Of a stretch of 64,000 nt of DNA, positions 18,764 through 27,690 are shown one piece after another. Every line of letters begins with the position of its first letter. Within the stretch, counting starts at the first letter, position 1. The notes under the pieces were generated by a model. It did not search any database and was not told where the DNA came from. It saw only the letters and a program-made list of their open reading frames with translations. A program made the translations under genes and the position numbers. Origin of the DNA: an uncultured Kineothrix sp. (GTDB taxonomy: Bacteria; Bacillota; Clostridia; Lachnospirales; Lachnospiraceae); NCBI GenBank assembly GCA_910588855.1, contig CAJUSR010000003.1:1-64000 (forward strand), written 5' to 3'.

Positions 18764-19743
18764 ATATTTTGATTTTGAGCGCGGGAACAAGAAATAAAGT
18801 AGTACAATATTTTAAGAAGGAACTTGGCGGAGGCGGAAGAGTAATTGCTACGGACTGCTCCAATTTGGCTCCGGCCGTGTACGAAGCGGACAAGTTTTAC
18901 CTTGTGCCCCGGATATCGGAGCCAGGATATTTGGATGTTATTTTAGATATATGTAAAAAAGAAAAAATTGATGGCGTGTTTTCCCTAATCGACCCGGAGC
19001 TTAGTTTGCTGGCAAAGGAGAAGGAGAAGTTTCTTGCCATAGGTACATGCCCGGTAGTATCGCCTTACGAATTGGTAGAGACATGTTTTGACAAAAACCA
19101 GATGTACCGTTTGCTTTGCAGGATGGGGATACCGACAGGAAAATGTTATGTGGAAAAGGAAGAGTTTTACCGCGATGTGGAGAAGGGGGAGATTTCTTAT
19201 CCGGTATTTGTGAAACCGGTGAAAGGAAGCGCCAGCATAAACATTAACAAAGTTTACGGTAAAAAAGAGATTGAAGTGTTATTTGACTTGTATGATGATT
19301 TGATGATACAGGAATATATGGATGGTACGGAATATGGTGCGGATGTTTATGTAGATATGGTATCCGGAAAATGTACTTCCATTTTTATAAAAAAGAAAAT
19401 AAAGATGCGTGCGGGGGAAACAGACAAATCCGTGTCTGTAAAGGATGAAAAGCTGTTTGGGCTGATACAGGGATTTGCGGAAACGTGCGGGTTTTGCGGT
19501 ATGATAGATATTGATATTTTTAAAATCGGAGAGGTATACTATATTTCCGAAGTAAATCCCCGGTTTGGGGGCGGCTATCCCCATGCTTATGAATGCGGTG
19601 TGAATATGCCTGCCCAGGTTATCCGTAATTTGGAGGGCAGCAACAATCCGGTTTCTATTGGGGCATATAAAACGGGTGTCTGCATGATGAAATACAATGA
19701 AATAATGATAAAGGATATGGAAGATACGGAGATTATCGGATAA
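18760..19743 (+). CDS. ATP-grasp ligase (CarB-like), probable N-acyl modification of the 4-aminosugar
   Basis: A 327-residue ATP-grasp protein: N-terminal pre-ATP-grasp fold (ILILSAGTRNKVVQYF), substrate region FSLIDPELSLLAKEKEKF, nucleotide-binding PVFVKPVKGSASININ and metal-binding end IDIDIFKIGEVYYISEVNPRFGG. These enzymes join a carboxylate to an amine via an acyl phosphate. It shares ATGA with the end of pglC and precedes a PglA-like GT with no gap. In Neisseria PglB2 an ATP-grasp domain is fused to the PglC-like domain and the product is a glyceramido-acetamido-trideoxyhexose instead of diacetylbacillosamine. Here the same two activities would be separate proteins, and no PglD acetyltransferase is nearby. 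The acyl donor is unknown. Confidence 0.75.
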   Translation: MNILILSAGTRNKVVQYFKKELGGGGRVIATDCSNLAPAVYEADKFYLVPRISEPGYLDVILDICKKEKIDGVFSLIDPELSLLAKEKEKFLAIGTCPVVSPYELVETCFDKNQMYRLLCRMGIPTGKCYVEKEEFYRDVEKGEISYPVFVKPVKGSASININKVYGKKEIEVLFDLYDDLMIQEYMDGTEYGADVYVDMVSGKCTSIFIKKKIKMRAGETDKSVSVKDEKLFGLIQGFAETCGFCGMIDIDIFKIGEVYYISEVNPRFGGGYPHAYECGVNMPAQVIRNLEGSNNPVSIGAYKTGVCMMKYNEIMIKDMEDTEIIG

Positions 19744-20844
19744 ATGAGTACAATACTTGTATTAACGAACTCTTCCGGTGGTTTGTATGATTTCCGGAAT
19801 GAACTGTTGGTAAGACTGTTGGAACATCATAGGGTTGTTATCAGCCTTCCCGATACCACGAAAGTAAAGGAGTTGGAGGAAGAAGGATGTGAGATTATAA
19901 CAACTCCGATTAACAGACGAGGGGTAAACCCGAAGGAAGATATAAAATTGTTTTTGGAATACAGAAGGCTGTTAAAAACGATAAAGCCGGATTTGGTGAT
20001 TACCTATACGATAAAGCCGAATATTTATGGCGGTGCGGCATGCCGGTTTTTACGGATACCCTATATAGCTACGATTACCGGGCTGGGGGGCGCTTTTGAC
20101 AGGAAAGGGCTGTTTTTGAAAATGATTATAACCATGTACCGCGAGGGATTGAGAAAAGCGGAATGCGTATATTTCCAGAATACGGAAAACATGGATATTT
20201 TCAAAGGATATGGCATTAAGGGGAAAAAGGAACGGCTGGTGAACGGCTCCGGCGTGAACCTTACCAGACACCGCTTTGAGGAATACCCGAAAGAAGGGAA
20301 AACCACATTCCTTTTTGTAGGCCGGGTGATGAAAGAACGGGGGATTTTGGAATTTCTGGAAGCATCCGTACGGCTGCACAGGGAAAATATAGAATTTGCC
20401 ATATTGGGCTACTGCGACGAGAACTATCAGGAATTGCTCAATGAATATGAAGAAAAAGGGATTATCAGCCAATGGGGATTCCATACGGAAGTGCATCCGT
20501 TTCTTGCCAAATCCTCTGCAATTGTGGTAGCATCTTTTCATGAGGGGATGTCCAATGCGCTGATAGAGGCAGCCGCAACAGGACGCCCGGTGATTGCATC
20601 CAATATCAGCGGATGCAAGGAAGCTTTTGAAGAGGGGGCAACCGGGTTCGGATTTACTCCCGGAGATGCGGATGACTTGATACGGGCTATGGAAAACTTT
20701 TTGAGCCTTTCCAAAGAAGGCCAGGCGGCAATGGGGAAAGCGGCCAGGGAAAAAATGGAGCGGGAATTTGACAGGAATATGGTTATAGATGCTTATATGG
20801 AAGAAGTGGACAAAATTTGCCTTGCTTCAATTCGGGAACGATAA
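19744..20844 (+). CDS. GT4 glycosyltransferase, PglA-like, second sugar of the lipid-linked glycan
   Basis: A 366-residue GT-B enzyme of family GT4. N-terminal LVLTNSSGGLYDFRNELLVRL, DLVITYTIKPNIYGG and ATITGLGGAF match the PglA/GalE-type subgroup that extends undecaprenyl-PP-bacillosamine-like acceptors; the C-terminal donor domain shows FLFVGRVMKERGI and ASFHEGMSNALIEAAATGRPVIAS with the usual E-x7-E arrangement. The ATG follows the previous stop without any gap. It has no membrane helix and should act at the cytoplasmic face on the PglC product. The donor sugar (galactose in Neisseria, GalNAc in Campylobacter) cannot be told. Confidence 0.82.
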   Translation: MSTILVLTNSSGGLYDFRNELLVRLLEHHRVVISLPDTTKVKELEEEGCEIITTPINRRGVNPKEDIKLFLEYRRLLKTIKPDLVITYTIKPNIYGGAACRFLRIPYIATITGLGGAFDRKGLFLKMIITMYREGLRKAECVYFQNTENMDIFKGYGIKGKKERLVNGSGVNLTRHRFEEYPKEGKTTFLFVGRVMKERGILEFLEASVRLHRENIEFAILGYCDENYQELLNEYEEKGIISQWGFHTEVHPFLAKSSAIVVASFHEGMSNALIEAAATGRPVIASNISGCKEAFEEGATGFGFTPGDADDLIRAMENFLSLSKEGQAAMGKAAREKMEREFDRNMVIDAYMEEVDKICLASIRER

Positions 20845-20913
20845 GCAGTATTTTAACAACAGTAAAGCCGAAGGACTGGACTGTACCAAATTTCACAAGA
20901 ATAGGAGAAAGAA

Positions 20914-22227
20914 ATGAATTTGTATGAAAAACTGGTAAGTGGAGAAGAGAAGCTTTCTTTAGTAGGGCTTGGATACGTAGGTATGCCGATTGCGGTGGCT
21001 TTTGCCAAGAAGATAAAGGTAGTGGGATTTGATTTAAATGAACAGAAAATTGATTTGTACAAGGCGGGGATTGACCCGACCAATGAAGTGGGCGGGGAAG
21101 TCATCAAAAATACAAAGGTAGAATTTACGGCGGATGCTTCCCGTCTGCGGGAAGCAAAATTCCATATCGTAGCGGTGCCTACGCCTGTCAATAACGACCA
21201 TACACCGGACTTGTCGCCGGTAGAAGGGGCGAGCCGCCTGTTAGGGCAGAATCTGGTTAAGGGTTCTGTGATTGTCTTTGAATCCACAGTATATCCCGGA
21301 GTGACGGAAGAAATCTGCGTGCCTATCCTGGAAAAGGAATCCGGGTTAAAATGCGGTGTGGACTTCAAAATAGGATATTCCCCGGAACGGATTAACCCGG
21401 GCGATAAGGTACATCGCCTGGAGACGATTACAAAGATTGTATCGGGGATGGATGAGGAAACGCTGGATACGGTGGCAAAGGTATATGAGCTTGTGGTGGA
21501 TGCAGGGGTGTACCGTGCGGAATCCATTAAAGTGGCGGAAGCTGCCAAAGTCATCGAGAATAGCCAGAGAGATATCAATATTGCGTTTATGAATGAATTA
21601 TCTATTATTTTCCATAAAATGGGGATTGATACAAAGGCGGTGTTGGATGCGGCAGGAACGAAGTGGAATTTCCTGAAATTTTTCCCAGGTCTGGTAGGGG
21701 GACACTGTATCGGAGTAGACCCTTATTATCTGACTTATAAGGCGGAGGAGCTAGGCTATCATTCCCAGATTATCCTGTCCGGACGGCGGATTAACGATGA
21801 TATGGGCAGATATGTGGCAGAGAGCCTGGTGAAGAATCTGATTAAAACGGATATTCCGGTGAAAAGGGCAAAAGTAGCTATTTTAGGGTTCACTTTTAAA
21901 GAAAACTGCCCGGATACGAGAAATACGAAAGTAATTGATATCTATAAAGAACTTGGGGAATATGGGATACAGCCGATTGTGGTAGACCCTGCGGCGGACG
22001 CGGATGAGGCAGAGAGGCTTTACGGGATAACTTTCAACAGCCTGGAAGATATTAAGGATATGGATGCCGTTATTATAGCGGTAGCCCACTCCCAGTTTTT
22101 GGATTTGTCTAAAGATAAAATAGCGGCATTTTTCCGTCCTTCCCATAAAACCAAAGTGTTGATGGATATTAAAGGATTGCTGGACAAGAAAGAATATCAG
22201 GAAGATTATTTGTATTGGAGATTATAA
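20914..22227 (+). CDS. tviB: UDP-N-acetylhexosamine 6-dehydrogenase (TviB/WbpO type)
   Basis: A 437-residue UDP-sugar dehydrogenase: NAD domain with LVGLGYVGMPIAVAFA, hinge with APTPVNN-like AVPTPVNNDHTPDL, FESTVYPGVTEE, YSPERINPGD, catalytic Cys265 in GGHCIGVDPYY, and the UDP-binding C-terminal domain AILGFTFKENCPDTRNTKV. This is the TviB/WbpO subgroup, which oxidises C6 of UDP-GlcNAc or UDP-GalNAc to the uronic acid. AGGAG sits 6 bases before the ATG. The TviC-type epimerase at 25744 is the natural partner; together they would give UDP-GalNAcA. The gene follows a 69-base gap without a visible terminator. Confidence 0.87.
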   Translation: MNLYEKLVSGEEKLSLVGLGYVGMPIAVAFAKKIKVVGFDLNEQKIDLYKAGIDPTNEVGGEVIKNTKVEFTADASRLREAKFHIVAVPTPVNNDHTPDLSPVEGASRLLGQNLVKGSVIVFESTVYPGVTEEICVPILEKESGLKCGVDFKIGYSPERINPGDKVHRLETITKIVSGMDEETLDTVAKVYELVVDAGVYRAESIKVAEAAKVIENSQRDINIAFMNELSIIFHKMGIDTKAVLDAAGTKWNFLKFFPGLVGGHCIGVDPYYLTYKAEELGYHSQIILSGRRINDDMGRYVAESLVKNLIKTDIPVKRAKVAILGFTFKENCPDTRNTKVIDIYKELGEYGIQPIVVDPAADADEAERLYGITFNSLEDIKDMDAVIIAVAHSQFLDLSKDKIAAFFRPSHKTKVLMDIKGLLDKKEYQEDYLYWRL

Positions 22228-23633
22228 TGTCAGACAAAGTAAAGTCGGGCGTGCTTCTCTTACTGCTGCTAACGGTATTTCTTGGGATGTTCGCCATCTT
22301 TGGTCCGGGGGTGTATAACGATTCGGACCAATATTTAAAAATGCATATTCACAGGGAACCTTTATACCCTCTGTTTTTAGCCGCCCTGAGGATGATTTTT
22401 CGGGAAGGGTGGCTAATTGTCATGGGGATTATCCAGAATGCCTTTATGGCGGTGAGCATATGGCTTTTTGCGGAATATATAAGCAAAAGGTTTTCGCTTC
22501 GTTTATGGGGGGAAGTGGTTGTCATTGCTATTGGCGTATTGCCCCATATGGTAACCAAATACGTTTCTTCCCTGCATTTGTTTATTACCAATTCCGTGAT
22601 GAGCGAAGCTCTTTGCCTGCCTTTTTTTACTTTGTTTATGATGGAATGTTTTAAGATATTTACGGAAGAGAAGGAAAGTGGTTTCAGAAGGGCGGCAGTG
22701 TGCGCTATCATTCTGGCCTTTTTTATATCTCTGATAAGGACGCAGATGATGGTGACCATTCTTATATGGATGGTAGTGGTTGGGGTAAGGATACTGTTCT
22801 GGCCTGTGGAACGCTGGCGGCGCAGAACGTGGCAGATGCCGCGGAACGGGAAATGGAAGGCACGCTGCCTGCTTGTAGTTGTGGCTATTGTGGCCGGTAT
22901 ATTCGGCGTCAGGCTCTTAGCTGTAAAGAGCTATAATCTTGTCTTTAACGGGCACTTTATTAATAATACATATGGTACCGTAAACACGCTGACCAATATC
23001 CTTTATGCATCGGATAGGGAGGACGGCGAAGGGATTAAGGATGAGGAGGCAAGGGCTTTCTTTTACCGTATGTATGATTTGACGGAAGAACGGCAGGCCA
23101 ATTATAAATATGCAGGCAGCTCATTTACGGAGAAAGCGGAGCATATTGAAGCTTGGCACGATACCATTAAATACGAAATGATAGAGGATGTCTTTTATCA
23201 GACTTACGATAAGACGGTGACTAGCGATTATATTGTGCAGAACTTGATGGCGGACGAAACGGCAGGGAAAATTATACGGGGGATTTGGCCCGGATGCTTT
23301 TTCCGCTGGCTGGGGAATTATCTGCTGATTGCAATTTATGGGGCAATCAGGAGCATTGCGGTAGTCCATCCCATCATCAGCCTGGCAGCTGGATTTATTT
23401 ATTTATCTGCTTTTGCACTGGTGTTGCTTGCATATCGGAAAGATGTAGGAAATCCGGCAATTCCGGTTATGCTGATTTCCATTTTGGCAATACTGGCCAA
23501 TGTGGGTGCCGTCTCTATGACCATTATGTGTTTGTCCAGATATATGATTTATGGATTTGCGCCCTTTTATACCGGATACTTTTTGCTACTTTTGGATTTG
23601 GGAAGGGATTTACGCAGATGGAGATGGAAATAA
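22227..23633 (+). CDS. polytopic membrane protein, GT-C-like glycosyltransferase candidate
   Basis: A 468-residue protein with about ten hydrophobic helices. After helix 1 it has GPGVYNDSDQYLKMHIHREPLYPLFLAAL; the Asp-x-Asp in the first outside loop and the Pro-Leu-Tyr-Pro at the next helix resemble GT39/ArnT-like GT-C enzymes. The ATG at 22227 overlaps the TAA of tviB by one base, with GGAG 6 bases upstream; an upstream TTG at 22215 lies inside that Shine-Dalgarno. I infer a role in glycan assembly or modification outside the membrane from this topology and from its neighbours. The exact family was not identified. Confidence 0.55.
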   Translation: MSDKVKSGVLLLLLLTVFLGMFAIFGPGVYNDSDQYLKMHIHREPLYPLFLAALRMIFREGWLIVMGIIQNAFMAVSIWLFAEYISKRFSLRLWGEVVVIAIGVLPHMVTKYVSSLHLFITNSVMSEALCLPFFTLFMMECFKIFTEEKESGFRRAAVCAIILAFFISLIRTQMMVTILIWMVVVGVRILFWPVERWRRRTWQMPRNGKWKARCLLVVVAIVAGIFGVRLLAVKSYNLVFNGHFINNTYGTVNTLTNILYASDREDGEGIKDEEARAFFYRMYDLTEERQANYKYAGSSFTEKAEHIEAWHDTIKYEMIEDVFYQTYDKTVTSDYIVQNLMADETAGKIIRGIWPGCFFRWLGNYLLIAIYGAIRSIAVVHPIISLAAGFIYLSAFALVLLAYRKDVGNPAIPVMLISILAILANVGAVSMTIMCLSRYMIYGFAPFYTGYFLLLLDLGRDLRRWRWK

Positions 23634-23666
23634 GGATAAGCGTTTAAGATAATATGCGGTCAATAT

Positions 23667-25313
23667 ATGCAACAGGAGAAAAAGAGCGGTATGAGATTGG
23701 AACGCGAAGATTGGGGCAAAGGAATAGGGGGCAAAAATGCCGGGAAGGATAAAGGGCTTCTTGTTATAGCCGTTATTATGGCTTTACATATTGGGGCAGT
23801 ATTTTATATGCAATGCCATGCGGACATGGGGGCGGACGGGATTTTTTCTTATACGCTGGCAAATAACCCGTATTCTTTTGAGTATATAGATGCAACTTAT
23901 CCTAAACTGCCCAATAGCAACGGCTGGATTGATGCACATGTTTTAAGGGAAAGCTATATTGTCGAGGATTATGACTGCTTTAACTATTCTTCGGTTTATT
24001 TTCACCAGAGGATTGATAACCATCCTTTGCTTTACTATTCCCTTGTCCATACGGTTTGTTCTTTGTTTCAAGGCAGCTATTCCGATTTTTATACAATGGT
24101 AATTAATTTGTTTTTCATTTTTGCCGTCGATATCCTGTCCATCCGGTTCATGAAAAAATTGTATGGAAAATATTCTTATGCGGCGGTTATGTTTGCTTTT
24201 TTCTTGTTGTCGGTGGTGATGCAGGAACTGTATGTCCTGCCGCGCATGTATATGATGTTGGCTTTTTTCTGCTTTTGGTATTTGTATATTCAATGGGAAC
24301 TGCTCAATAATGAAAAGTGGAAGAAGACCGATTTAATCAAAATGTCGGTTTGCATTTTGGGAGGGACGCAGACACATTACTATTTTTATGTGTATGTTTT
24401 TTCGCTGACAATATTTATGATGGTTTATCTGGTTTACCGACGCAAAAGGTATGAGCTATTGAATTATATCTATTCGGGCATTGCCGGCATCGCCGTTTCC
24501 TGGATTCTTTTCCCCTGGGTGATATGGCATATATTTTTTAATCAGATGGGAAAACATACGGCTGTTGCGCCCTGGTCGGTTGAAAAACTGGAAAAATATA
24601 TACTTTTCCTGAATGATCAGCTTTTTAACGGAAGAGGATGGATAGCCCTTTTATTGGTTGGGATATTATGCCTGGCAGTTATTGCCCGGAAAAAGCATGT
24701 ACGGAAGGAAATAACTAAGCTGCGGCTCTTCCGGTGGATGGTATTTGGAAGCGGCTTATGCTATTCCCTCGTAATTTTCACATTGGATGAGGCTGTCTGG
24801 CATTATATGACGTCACTGTATTTAACGTTCATCCTTTGGTTTTCTATGGTGCTGATTGGACTTGTGCAAAAAATAGCCGGGGATATCAAATCGGAAGGGA
24901 ACAGGGAGATTGTAACGGCAGCATTGCCAGTGTTTTGTGTATTGTGCATTCTTTCCGTGTCGGCGGTAAGCGGATGGGTGAAAGCACGTTATGATATGGC
25001 AAGGGTTATTTCTGAATTTAGGGGCGTAGCGGAAAAATACGAAAAGTACGATTGCATTTATGTAGAAGAAAGCCAGGATAATTTATTCCAAAACCTTTGG
25101 TTTGAATTTGGGGATTATGATGAGTTTAAAAAGATTTCTTTGGCTGATTTTATAGAAAATGGCATCAGGGAAGAAGACCTTGCAGGACGTAAGGATAATA
25201 GCGGCTTGATTCTTTATGCGCCGATAGAATATATGAGCGGGCAGGAATATCAGTTATTGGCGGCCAAGAGAGGTTTTGGAATATATAAAATATCGGATGA
25301 GGCGGCAAAATGA
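23667..25313 (+). CDS. GT39-like polytopic membrane glycosyltransferase candidate
   Basis: A 548-residue protein with one N-terminal helix, a large first outside loop and about ten more helices. The loop holds MGADGIFSYTLANNPYSFEYI and, near residues 115-124, IDNHPLLYYSLVH, the pattern of GT39/PMT_2-type enzymes that use polyprenyl-phosphate sugars. A soluble C-terminal domain of about 100 residues follows. An in-frame ATG at 23691 is a possible alternative start; neither has a strong Shine-Dalgarno. The minus-strand protein at 30898-32598 has the same layout and a similar loop and is probably a paralogue. Substrates are unknown. Confidence 0.6.
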   Translation: MQQEKKSGMRLEREDWGKGIGGKNAGKDKGLLVIAVIMALHIGAVFYMQCHADMGADGIFSYTLANNPYSFEYIDATYPKLPNSNGWIDAHVLRESYIVEDYDCFNYSSVYFHQRIDNHPLLYYSLVHTVCSLFQGSYSDFYTMVINLFFIFAVDILSIRFMKKLYGKYSYAAVMFAFFLLSVVMQELYVLPRMYMMLAFFCFWYLYIQWELLNNEKWKKTDLIKMSVCILGGTQTHYYFYVYVFSLTIFMMVYLVYRRKRYELLNYIYSGIAGIAVSWILFPWVIWHIFFNQMGKHTAVAPWSVEKLEKYILFLNDQLFNGRGWIALLLVGILCLAVIARKKHVRKEITKLRLFRWMVFGSGLCYSLVIFTLDEAVWHYMTSLYLTFILWFSMVLIGLVQKIAGDIKSEGNREIVTAALPVFCVLCILSVSAVSGWVKARYDMARVISEFRGVAEKYEKYDCIYVEESQDNLFQNLWFEFGDYDEFKKISLADFIENGIREEDLAGRKDNSGLILYAPIEYMSGQEYQLLAAKRGFGIYKISDEAAK

Positions 25314-25705
25314 AAAAATATTTAAAATTCCTTAAAATGAAAATATATTTGGGCATTCTTATAGTGTTAGGGATGGCGATGCTGGGCAGTGTATTGGGCG
25401 CGCGAAAGGAAAGCAATGAACCGCTGGTTGGGATAACGCAGGAAGATATGGAAATTGCGGCGGGGATGGGACCTGCGCCTGATTTGATAGGGATACTGCC
25501 CTTAGCAGCAGGGCAGAACCAATGGTATAATTTTAAATTCGCATTTGCGTTTGGGATGGCAGGAGTGGTTATTTACTGCATCTTTATGGCAGTCTATCTA
25601 CATTTTTACTATTTAAAGGTTTTCCGAATCATACGCGGTTTTTTCGGTGAGGAGGAAGGCAGAGATGAGTTATTTTTCAACTTTGGCGAAGAAGCAGGGA
25701 AGTAA
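25310..25705 (+). CDS. small membrane protein of unknown function, two helices
   Basis: A 131-residue protein with a basic N-terminus, a hydrophobic helix at about 11-31, a short polar middle (about 32-75) and a second helix at about 80-100 followed by an acidic tail. ATGA overlap with the preceding GT-C-like gene indicates coupled translation. The two-helix, N-in/C-in layout is that of a small Wzz-like chain-length protein, but the middle region is far too short and lacks coiled coil, so I do not call it that. It may be a partner subunit of the neighbouring membrane transferase. Not recognised. Confidence 0.6.
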   Translation: MKKYLKFLKMKIYLGILIVLGMAMLGSVLGARKESNEPLVGITQEDMEIAAGMGPAPDLIGILPLAAGQNQWYNFKFAFAFGMAGVVIYCIFMAVYLHFYYLKVFRIIRGFFGEEEGRDELFFNFGEEAGK

Positions 25706-25743
25706 TCGGGGATTATCCTGAAAATAAAAAGCAGAAAGGAGAT

Positions 25744-26742
25744 ATGCATTTTTGCATAGGGAAAAAGATGGGATATAAAGAGTTGAAATTTGATGAGGAC
25801 AGTGTGTTTTTAGTGACGGGAGGAGCGGGGTTCATAGGATCTAATTTGTGTGAAGTACTTCTGGATATGGGCTATAGGGTACGGTGCCTTGATGACCTTT
25901 CCACCGGAAAATATGAAAATATAGAACCGTTTACACAATCGGATAGGTTTACTTTTATCAAAGGGGATATCCGGGATTTGGAAACTTGTCTGGCGGCAAC
26001 AAAAGGGGTGGACTATGTCCTGAATCAGGCGGCATGGGGAAGCGTGCCCAGAAGTATCGAAATGCCTCTTTTGTATGAAGAAATCAATATCAGGGGTACA
26101 TTGAATATGATGGAAGCCAGCCGGCAGAATGGGGTAAAGAAGTTTGTCTATGCTTCCAGCTCCTCTGTGTATGGGGATCATCCGCAGCTTCCTAAAAAGG
26201 AAGGGGTGGAAGGAAAAGTGCTTTCGCCTTATGCTTTAACCAAGAAAGTGGATGAGGAATACGGCAGGCTGTATAAGGAGCTGTATGGATTGGATACTTA
26301 CGGGCTGCGCTATTTTAATGTGTTTGGCAGAAGGCAGGATCCTGACGGGGCATATGCAGCCGTAATCCCTAAGTTTATCCGTATGCTTTTAAACGGGGAG
26401 ACGCCTACCATTAACGGCGACGGGAAGCAGTCGAGGGACTTTACGTATATCGATAATGTGATTGAAGCGAATTTAAAGGCATGCCTTGCCCCCGGGGAAG
26501 CAGGAGGGAATGCATTCAATATCGGCGCGGGAGGCAGGGAATATCTGATTGATGTTTATTACGATTTGTGCAAAGCGCTGGGGAAAGAAGTGGAGCCAAA
26601 GTTTGGGCCGCCGCGTCTGGGGGATATCAGGGATTCCAATGCGGATATTTCCAAGGCAAGAAAACTGCTTGGATATAACCCGGAGTATGATTTTGCACAG
26701 GGGATTAGTTTGGCAATCGACTGGTATAAGGAGAACTTATGA
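25744..26742 (+). CDS. tviC: UDP-N-acetylhexosamine(uronate) 4-epimerase (TviC/WbpP type)
   Basis: A 332-residue extended short-chain dehydrogenase: FLVTGGAGFIGSNLCEVLLD at about residue 20, NQAAWGSVPRSIE, catalytic-region YASSSSVYGDHP and YALTKKVDEEY (Tyr-x3-Lys), and IGAGGREYLIDVYY near the C-terminus. The SVPRS segment is typical of the WbpP/TviC subgroup acting on N-acetylated UDP-hexoses or their uronic acids. An in-frame ATG at 25768 is an alternative start; the AAAGGAG lies only 2 bases before the 25744 ATG, so the start is uncertain. Works with TviB (20914) to give UDP-GalNAcA. Overlaps the formyltransferase gene by 4 bases. Confidence 0.83.
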   Translation: MHFCIGKKMGYKELKFDEDSVFLVTGGAGFIGSNLCEVLLDMGYRVRCLDDLSTGKYENIEPFTQSDRFTFIKGDIRDLETCLAATKGVDYVLNQAAWGSVPRSIEMPLLYEEINIRGTLNMMEASRQNGVKKFVYASSSSVYGDHPQLPKKEGVEGKVLSPYALTKKVDEEYGRLYKELYGLDTYGLRYFNVFGRRQDPDGAYAAVIPKFIRMLLNGETPTINGDGKQSRDFTYIDNVIEANLKACLAPGEAGGNAFNIGAGGREYLIDVYYDLCKALGKEVEPKFGPPRLGDIRDSNADISKARKLLGYNPEYDFAQGISLAIDWYKENL

Positions 26743-27659
26743 AATACAAAGTAGTGGTATTCGGGGTAAAGGATACGTCGGAAAATATTGTGGAATTTAT
26801 CCACAAAAACATTTGTCCGGTAGAGTTGGTCATCACAATTAGTAAAGAAGTATTGAATAAAAATCAGGTTTCCGGGTTTAAGGGTTTGTCGGTGCTGACG
26901 GATAGATACGGTATACCTGTTTTTGAAGCGGACAGCTATTTCCTTACCGATGAAAAGACAAAAAGGTTTATGGAAGAAAATGAATTTGAGATTGCCGTTT
27001 CTATGGGGTGGCAAAGGCTGATTCCCAAATATGTGCTGGATAAGTTTGCATATGGTATCTATGGGTTTCATGGAAACTGCGGATACCTTCCGTTTGGCAG
27101 AGGAAGGTCTCCGTTGAATTGGTCGATTATCCAAGGGGATACCAGATTCAATCTAAATTTGTTCCGATACGATGAGAATGCGGACAGCCCTAATGTATTT
27201 GCTACGGAAATGTTCTCTATTACATGCCACGATGATATACGGACAGCGCAGTATAAAAATATGATTTGTTCCAAGAACTTAATCAGGAAGCTTTTAAAGG
27301 CGTATGAAGAAAAAAATATTGTAATCCGGACGGAATCCAGAGATTTCGATTCCTGGTACAACAAGAGGACGGCGGCTGACGGGAAGATTGACTGGAAAGG
27401 ACGTACCAGAGATATTTATAACTTAATCCGTGGCGTAGCTGCGCCTTTTCCGGGCGCGTTTACCATGTGCGGCGAAGAAAAGGCGACAATATGGGAAGCC
27501 CATCCTTTTGATGAAATGATAAATTTTTCCGCCTACGCGCCGGGGGAAGTGGTGGATGTTTTTGACGGAAAACCGGTGGTGCGGACTGTGGACGGTTCGT
27601 TGCTGGTTGATAGGTATGAATGCAGCAGAAAAATAGAGGCAGGGGATATATTGGAATAA
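26739..27659 (+). CDS. sugar N-formyltransferase (methionyl-tRNA formyltransferase fold)
   Basis: A 306-residue protein with a formyltransferase domain at about 1-200 (VVVFGVKDTSENIVEF at the N-terminus; FHGNCGYLPFGRGRSPLNWS and IQGDTRFNLNLFRYDE with the His and Asp of the catalytic set) and a C-terminal OB-like domain as in methionyl-tRNA formyltransferase (KIDWKGRTRDIYNLIRGVAAPFPGA). The GRGRSP loop in place of the tRNA enzyme's HxSLLPxYRG loop is the pattern of nucleotide-sugar N-formyltransferases that use N10-formyl-THF to formylate an amino sugar. AAGGAG stands 5 bases before the ATG. Likely substrates are the 4-amino sugars made by RffA or PglE. Which one is not decided by sequence. 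Confidence 0.8.
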   Translation: MKYKVVVFGVKDTSENIVEFIHKNICPVELVITISKEVLNKNQVSGFKGLSVLTDRYGIPVFEADSYFLTDEKTKRFMEENEFEIAVSMGWQRLIPKYVLDKFAYGIYGFHGNCGYLPFGRGRSPLNWSIIQGDTRFNLNLFRYDENADSPNVFATEMFSITCHDDIRTAQYKNMICSKNLIRKLLKAYEEKNIVIRTESRDFDSWYNKRTAADGKIDWKGRTRDIYNLIRGVAAPFPGAFTMCGEEKATIWEAHPFDEMINFSAYAPGEVVDVFDGKPVVRTVDGSLLVDRYECSRKIEAGDILE

Positions 27660-27690
27660 GAATGCGGATATCCACGGAATGGAGATGGGC

